Below, in pieces: positions 61,287 to 64,000 of a stretch of 64,000 nt of DNA (its first letter is position 1; each line of letters starts with the position of its first letter). Source of the DNA: Peptococcus niger (GTDB lineage Bacteria; Bacillota; Peptococcia; Peptococcales; Peptococcaceae); the NCBI RefSeq assembly GCF_900101835.1, contig NZ_FNAF01000007.1, positions 1 through 64,000 on the forward strand, in the 5' to 3' direction. A model generated the notes under the pieces. The model was not told the origin of the DNA and ran no database searches. It worked only from the letters and a program-made list of their open reading frames with translations. Made by a program: the position numbers and the translations under genes.

Positions 61287-62825
61287 ATGATGAAAAAATA
61301 CGATGTGATCGTTATCGGAACCGGTTCCGGTAATATTATTTTGGAAGAGGCCCTAAAAAAGGGGCTTTCATGCGCGCAAATCGAACGGGATAAGTTCGGC
61401 GGCACTTGCCTGACGCGTGGCTGTATTCCCACCAAGGTGATGGTCACCGCTGCCGACCGTCTTTATGAAATCGAAGATGCCCAGGCCTTGGGCATTAAGG
61501 CCGGCAAGCCGGAGGTTGATTGGGAGACCATCGGCCGGCGGGTTTGGCAAAAGATTGATGAAAGCAAAGACCTACGTGACTTTTACCTTCAAGAAGACAA
61601 CCTGGACGTCTACGAGGGTGAAGCCTACTTTACCGGCAATCACAGTTTAAAAGTGCGGTTAAATGCCGGCGGTGAATCGGAAGAAATCACCGCACCGAAA
61701 ATTTTCGTCGGCGTCGGCGGTCGCACCAAGGTACCGGCTATCGAGGGCTTGGATAAGGTGCCCTACGCCACCAGCGAAGATTTCTTTGGAGAAGGCTGGC
61801 CGACTGAACCCTATAAAGACGTTATCGTCATCGGCGGTGGCGCCATTGGCTGTGAATTTGCCCATATTTTCCGCGCCTTCGGTGCCCGGGTCCAACTGGT
61901 GCAGCACAACGTCCGCCTCTTGCCGAAATCCGATGCCGAATTAAGCGCTGCCTTGCTGCACAATTTTAAGCTGGATGGCATCACCGTTTACCTCAACAAG
62001 GAAACCCCTTCAGCCCGTCCGGACGGCGACGGCGTCGTGCTCACGATCCGAGACCGAGCTGATGATTCACTGACCGATATTCGGGCCGACCTGCTCTTCA
62101 TTTGCCCGGGCATCGTGCCCAACAGCGACCGGCTGGCCCTGGGAAATACGGATATCACTGTAAATGACCGGGGCTGGATTCCCACAAACGAATTTTTGGA
62201 AACCTCCGTACCGGGCGTCTATGCCTTCGGCGATATCAACGGACTCCACCAGTTCCGCCATAAAGCAAATTACGAAGCGGATATTTTGGCCTACAACCAT
62301 TTCTTGTCCAGATCGGAAACCGACCGCCGCTGGGCCCGTTATGATAATGTGCCGGCCGTCACCTATACCCACCCGGAGGTGGCCGATGTCGGCTTGTCTG
62401 AAGAAGCTGCGGAAAAAGCCGGCCACCGGGTCCGCATTGGCCGCTGGCATTATTATGAAACGGCCAAAGGATTCGCCCTGGGCTACACCCCGGACAGCGA
62501 CCAAAAAGCCTTTGCCAAGCTGGTCATTGACGCAGCCAGCGGCAACATCTTGGGCATGCACGCCATTGGGCCTTACGCCTCCACCCTCATCCAGCCCTAT
62601 GTCAACCTGATGAACGCCGGAGATACACCGCTGGTTCCCCTTCATCCGAAAATCGCCAGCCCGGACGTCAAAAAATGGCGCAGCCTATCTCTCGTGCGCG
62701 ACATGAACCCTCACAATTGGCGCACCGTGCGTGAAACGATGGTGCCCCACCCGGCCTTATCGGAAGTGGGCATTTGGACCTATTACGACTTAGAAGAACA
62801 AGCCGACAAGAATAAGCCGGAATAA
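61287..62825 (+). CDS. Pyridine nucleotide-disulfide oxidoreductase, mycothione reductase-like
   Basis: 512 residues from the ATG pair after GGGAGG (61287 or 61290); an open frame 21 residues longer has no site. FAD motif VIVIGTGSGN, redox disulfide GGTCLTRGCIPTKVM (~35-49), NAD(P) motif VIVIGGGAIGCEFA (~195), VYAFGDINGL and the C-terminal base His in VPHPALSEVG. Sequence is nearest by eye to the mycothione reductase/dihydrolipoamide dehydrogenase branch. Mycothiol is not expected in Bacillota, so the disulfide substrate is unknown; no lipoyl complex genes are nearby. Confidence 0.88.
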   Translation: MMKKYDVIVIGTGSGNIILEEALKKGLSCAQIERDKFGGTCLTRGCIPTKVMVTAADRLYEIEDAQALGIKAGKPEVDWETIGRRVWQKIDESKDLRDFYLQEDNLDVYEGEAYFTGNHSLKVRLNAGGESEEITAPKIFVGVGGRTKVPAIEGLDKVPYATSEDFFGEGWPTEPYKDVIVIGGGAIGCEFAHIFRAFGARVQLVQHNVRLLPKSDAELSAALLHNFKLDGITVYLNKETPSARPDGDGVVLTIRDRADDSLTDIRADLLFICPGIVPNSDRLALGNTDITVNDRGWIPTNEFLETSVPGVYAFGDINGLHQFRHKANYEADILAYNHFLSRSETDRRWARYDNVPAVTYTHPEVADVGLSEEAAEKAGHRVRIGRWHYYETAKGFALGYTPDSDQKAFAKLVIDAASGNILGMHAIGPYASTLIQPYVNLMNAGDTPLVPLHPKIASPDVKKWRSLSLVRDMNPHNWRTVRETMVPHPALSEVGIWTYYDLEEQADKNKPE

Positions 62826-62849
62826 GCCAGTCTTCTACCACTAGCAAAT

Positions 62850-62921
62850 AAAAAACACCTGTCAAGCAGGTGCATATCTCCAACTCTGGAAATGTGCACC
62901 CGCTTGATCAGGTGTTTTTTT
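62850..62921. terminator. Long bidirectional terminator
   Basis: Imperfect inverted repeat: AAAAAACACCTG..CAAGC.AGGTGCA pairs with TGTGCACC.CGCTTG..CAGGTGTTTTTT. It separates the oxidoreductase from ubiE and touches the ubiE stop codon. Confidence 0.8.
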
Positions 62922-63741
62922 ATCCACCTGGCCGAAGCCATTTATTGCGCACCGCAGTGAGCGGCGCCAAGAGCCGTTCAAGGATGGATGCTGGGCGCTG
63001 TAAGCCTTCTTCCGCCGTCGGCTTTCTGCCGATATAAATGGTGGTGGCACCAAATCCGCAAGACCGGGTCCGCACATCGGTCAGGCCGGCTTCTTTATAA
63101 TACCGACAAATGGTGCGACGATTGGGAAAGGTGCGTAGGGATTCAGCCAGCCATTTGTAGGGGCTGTACTGGTCACCGACAAGGCGCCGGCTGACCAAGC
63201 GATCGCCCAGCCAGGGAACCGCCTTGTAATAATAAAAGTTAAAAAATAACCGGGCCGGCGGGAAGAGGGGCCGGCTGACCTCAATGCAGACCACTTTTCC
63301 GCCGGGACGGACAGCCCGGGCCATTTCCCGGATGGCCTGCGGAATATCGATCACATTGCGCAAGGCATAGCCACAGGTGGCCGCGTCAAAGGAACCGGTA
63401 GAGACCGGCAGCGCCAGGGCATCGCCTTTTTTAAAGGTAACATTGGCTATGCCGCGAATCTTTTGTTTCTCAGCAGCCGCCGCCAGCATTTCATCGGAAA
63501 AATCAACGCCCACGCTTTCCCCGTAAGGACCGGCAAGTTTAGCCATCTGGAAGGCCATCTCGCCGGTACCGCAGCACACATCCAGGCCGCGCCCGCCCAC
63601 CGGCAAGTCCGTATGCCGCATCACCCGCGCCTGCCACATGGGCAGCATACCCCAGGTCATGAGCCTATTCATCCGGTCATAATCGCCGGCAATGGTGTCA
63701 AAGACTTGGTTGACAAAAGTTGCCTTTTCTGTGCCGTTCAC
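62920..63741 (-). CDS. ubiE: Demethylmenaquinone methyltransferase
   Basis: 273 residues, starting at GTG within the ymdB stop (GTGA overlap) and preceded by GAGGAGG. SAM motif [12 protein letters not shown] (~54), [18 protein letters not shown] at the start and [10 protein letters not shown]. The family methylates demethylmenaquinone to menaquinone (MenG). A C-terminal extension of about 35 residues ([16 protein letters not shown] onward) exceeds the usual 230-240. Implies a menaquinone pool. Confidence 0.93.
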   Translation of the reverse strand: MNGTEKATFVNQVFDTIAGDYDRMNRLMTWGMLPMWQARVMRHTDLPVGGRGLDVCCGTGEMAFQMAKLAGPYGESVGVDFSDEMLAAAAEKQKIRGIANVTFKKGDALALPVSTGSFDAATCGYALRNVIDIPQAIREMARAVRPGGKVVCIEVSRPLFPPARLFFNFYYYKAVPWLGDRLVSRRLVGDQYSPYKWLAESLRTFPNRRTICRYYKEAGLTDVRTRSCGFGATTIYIGRKPTAEEGLQRPASILERLLAPLTAVRNKWLRPGG

Positions 63742-64000
63742 AATAAGCCTCCTCTTTCATCCAATATGTACCGGTGCCGCTTAATCTTAACCGCCTGTCC
63801 GCTGCCGTTTAAAACAATAGAAGTCGCGTTAAAAACCCCAGGCCATGGTGGGGCCTGCCGGTAACGGGTCGGGCGCTGGGTGGTAAACCGTGTTTTCGCC
63901 ACGCCTATGTCCAGGCCGATGACGCTTTCATATGGCCCGGTCATACCGACATCGGTCTGGTAGGCCGTTCCCCGGGGCAAAATGCATTCATCTGCCGTCG
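63738..64000 (-). CDS. ymdB: YmdB/TIGR00282 metallophosphoesterase, C-terminal part
   Basis: Only the last 87 codons are in the window; the frame stays open to the right edge. [20 protein letters not shown] followed by [10 protein letters not shown] is the characteristic C-terminal segment of YmdB-type 2',3'-cyclic nucleotide phosphodiesterases, where the Asp helps bind metal. The catalytic N-terminal part lies outside. It overlaps ubiE by 4 bases. Confidence 0.85.
   Translation of the reverse strand, partial: TADECILPRGTAYQTDVGMTGPYESVIGLDIGVAKTRFTTQRPTRYRQAPPWPGVFNATSIVLNGSGQAVKIKRHRYILDERGGLL

Overview
The window comes from an anaerobic Bacillota (Firmicutes) genome, Clostridia or Negativicutes grade. 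Supporting signs are strong AGGAGG-type ribosome binding sites, a Rex redox repressor, a flavodiiron protein, a single-chain PurL, an Fe-S-type PurF, pyruvate carboxylase, SLH-domain surface proteins and several TTGACA/TATAAT promoters. Base composition looks balanced (about half G+C by eye). I cannot name the genus; a Peptococcus-like or Veillonella-like organism is only a guess. Most genes lie on the minus strand.

Layout. 1-320: leftward rRNA-type promoter and boxA leader (the 16S gene would lie just outside the window) and a rightward promoter for two exported proteins (320-2527), the second a truncated C39-like peptidase. 2632-3708: membrane-anchored orphan. 3842-7780: ACT regulator-hom-thrB-lysC operon. 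7960-20147: complete nine-gene purine operon purE-B-C-F-M-N-H-D-L, preceded by a ykkC-family (probably PRPP) riboswitch with an overlapping terminator. 20406-22035: yraN, yqeY and two zinc-ribbon membrane proteins. 22196: rpmB.

22555-35493 is the most unusual region. It encodes a ferric-reductase-like heme membrane protein, a small FMN_bind protein, a 935-residue exported protein with six FMN_bind domains mostly separated by coiled-coil spacers, and two giant SLH surface proteins that also carry FMN_bind flavinylation motifs. A decayed piece of a third SLH paralogue lies at the left edge. Together they look like a membrane-to-cell-surface flavin electron conduit (inference). No ApbE flavin transferase is in the window. 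A menaquinone methyltransferase (62920-63741) fits a quinone-fed route.

35794-42118: thrC with a YerC/TrpR-like regulator, a split chromate transporter, 6S RNA, and aspS-hisS behind a short leader with a terminator hairpin. 42246-49440: gloB-like hydrolase, dtd, relA, a RecJ-HIRAN-helicase fusion and a small membrane protein, one probable operon. 49567-53001: pyruvate carboxylase. 53175-57237: rex-maf-radC-response regulator-histidine kinase operon, with a Rex-like operator over the rex -35. 57527-64000: flavodiiron protein, ogt, tyrS, an SdpI-family protein, a flavin disulfide reductase, ubiE/menG and the 3' end of ymdB running off the window.
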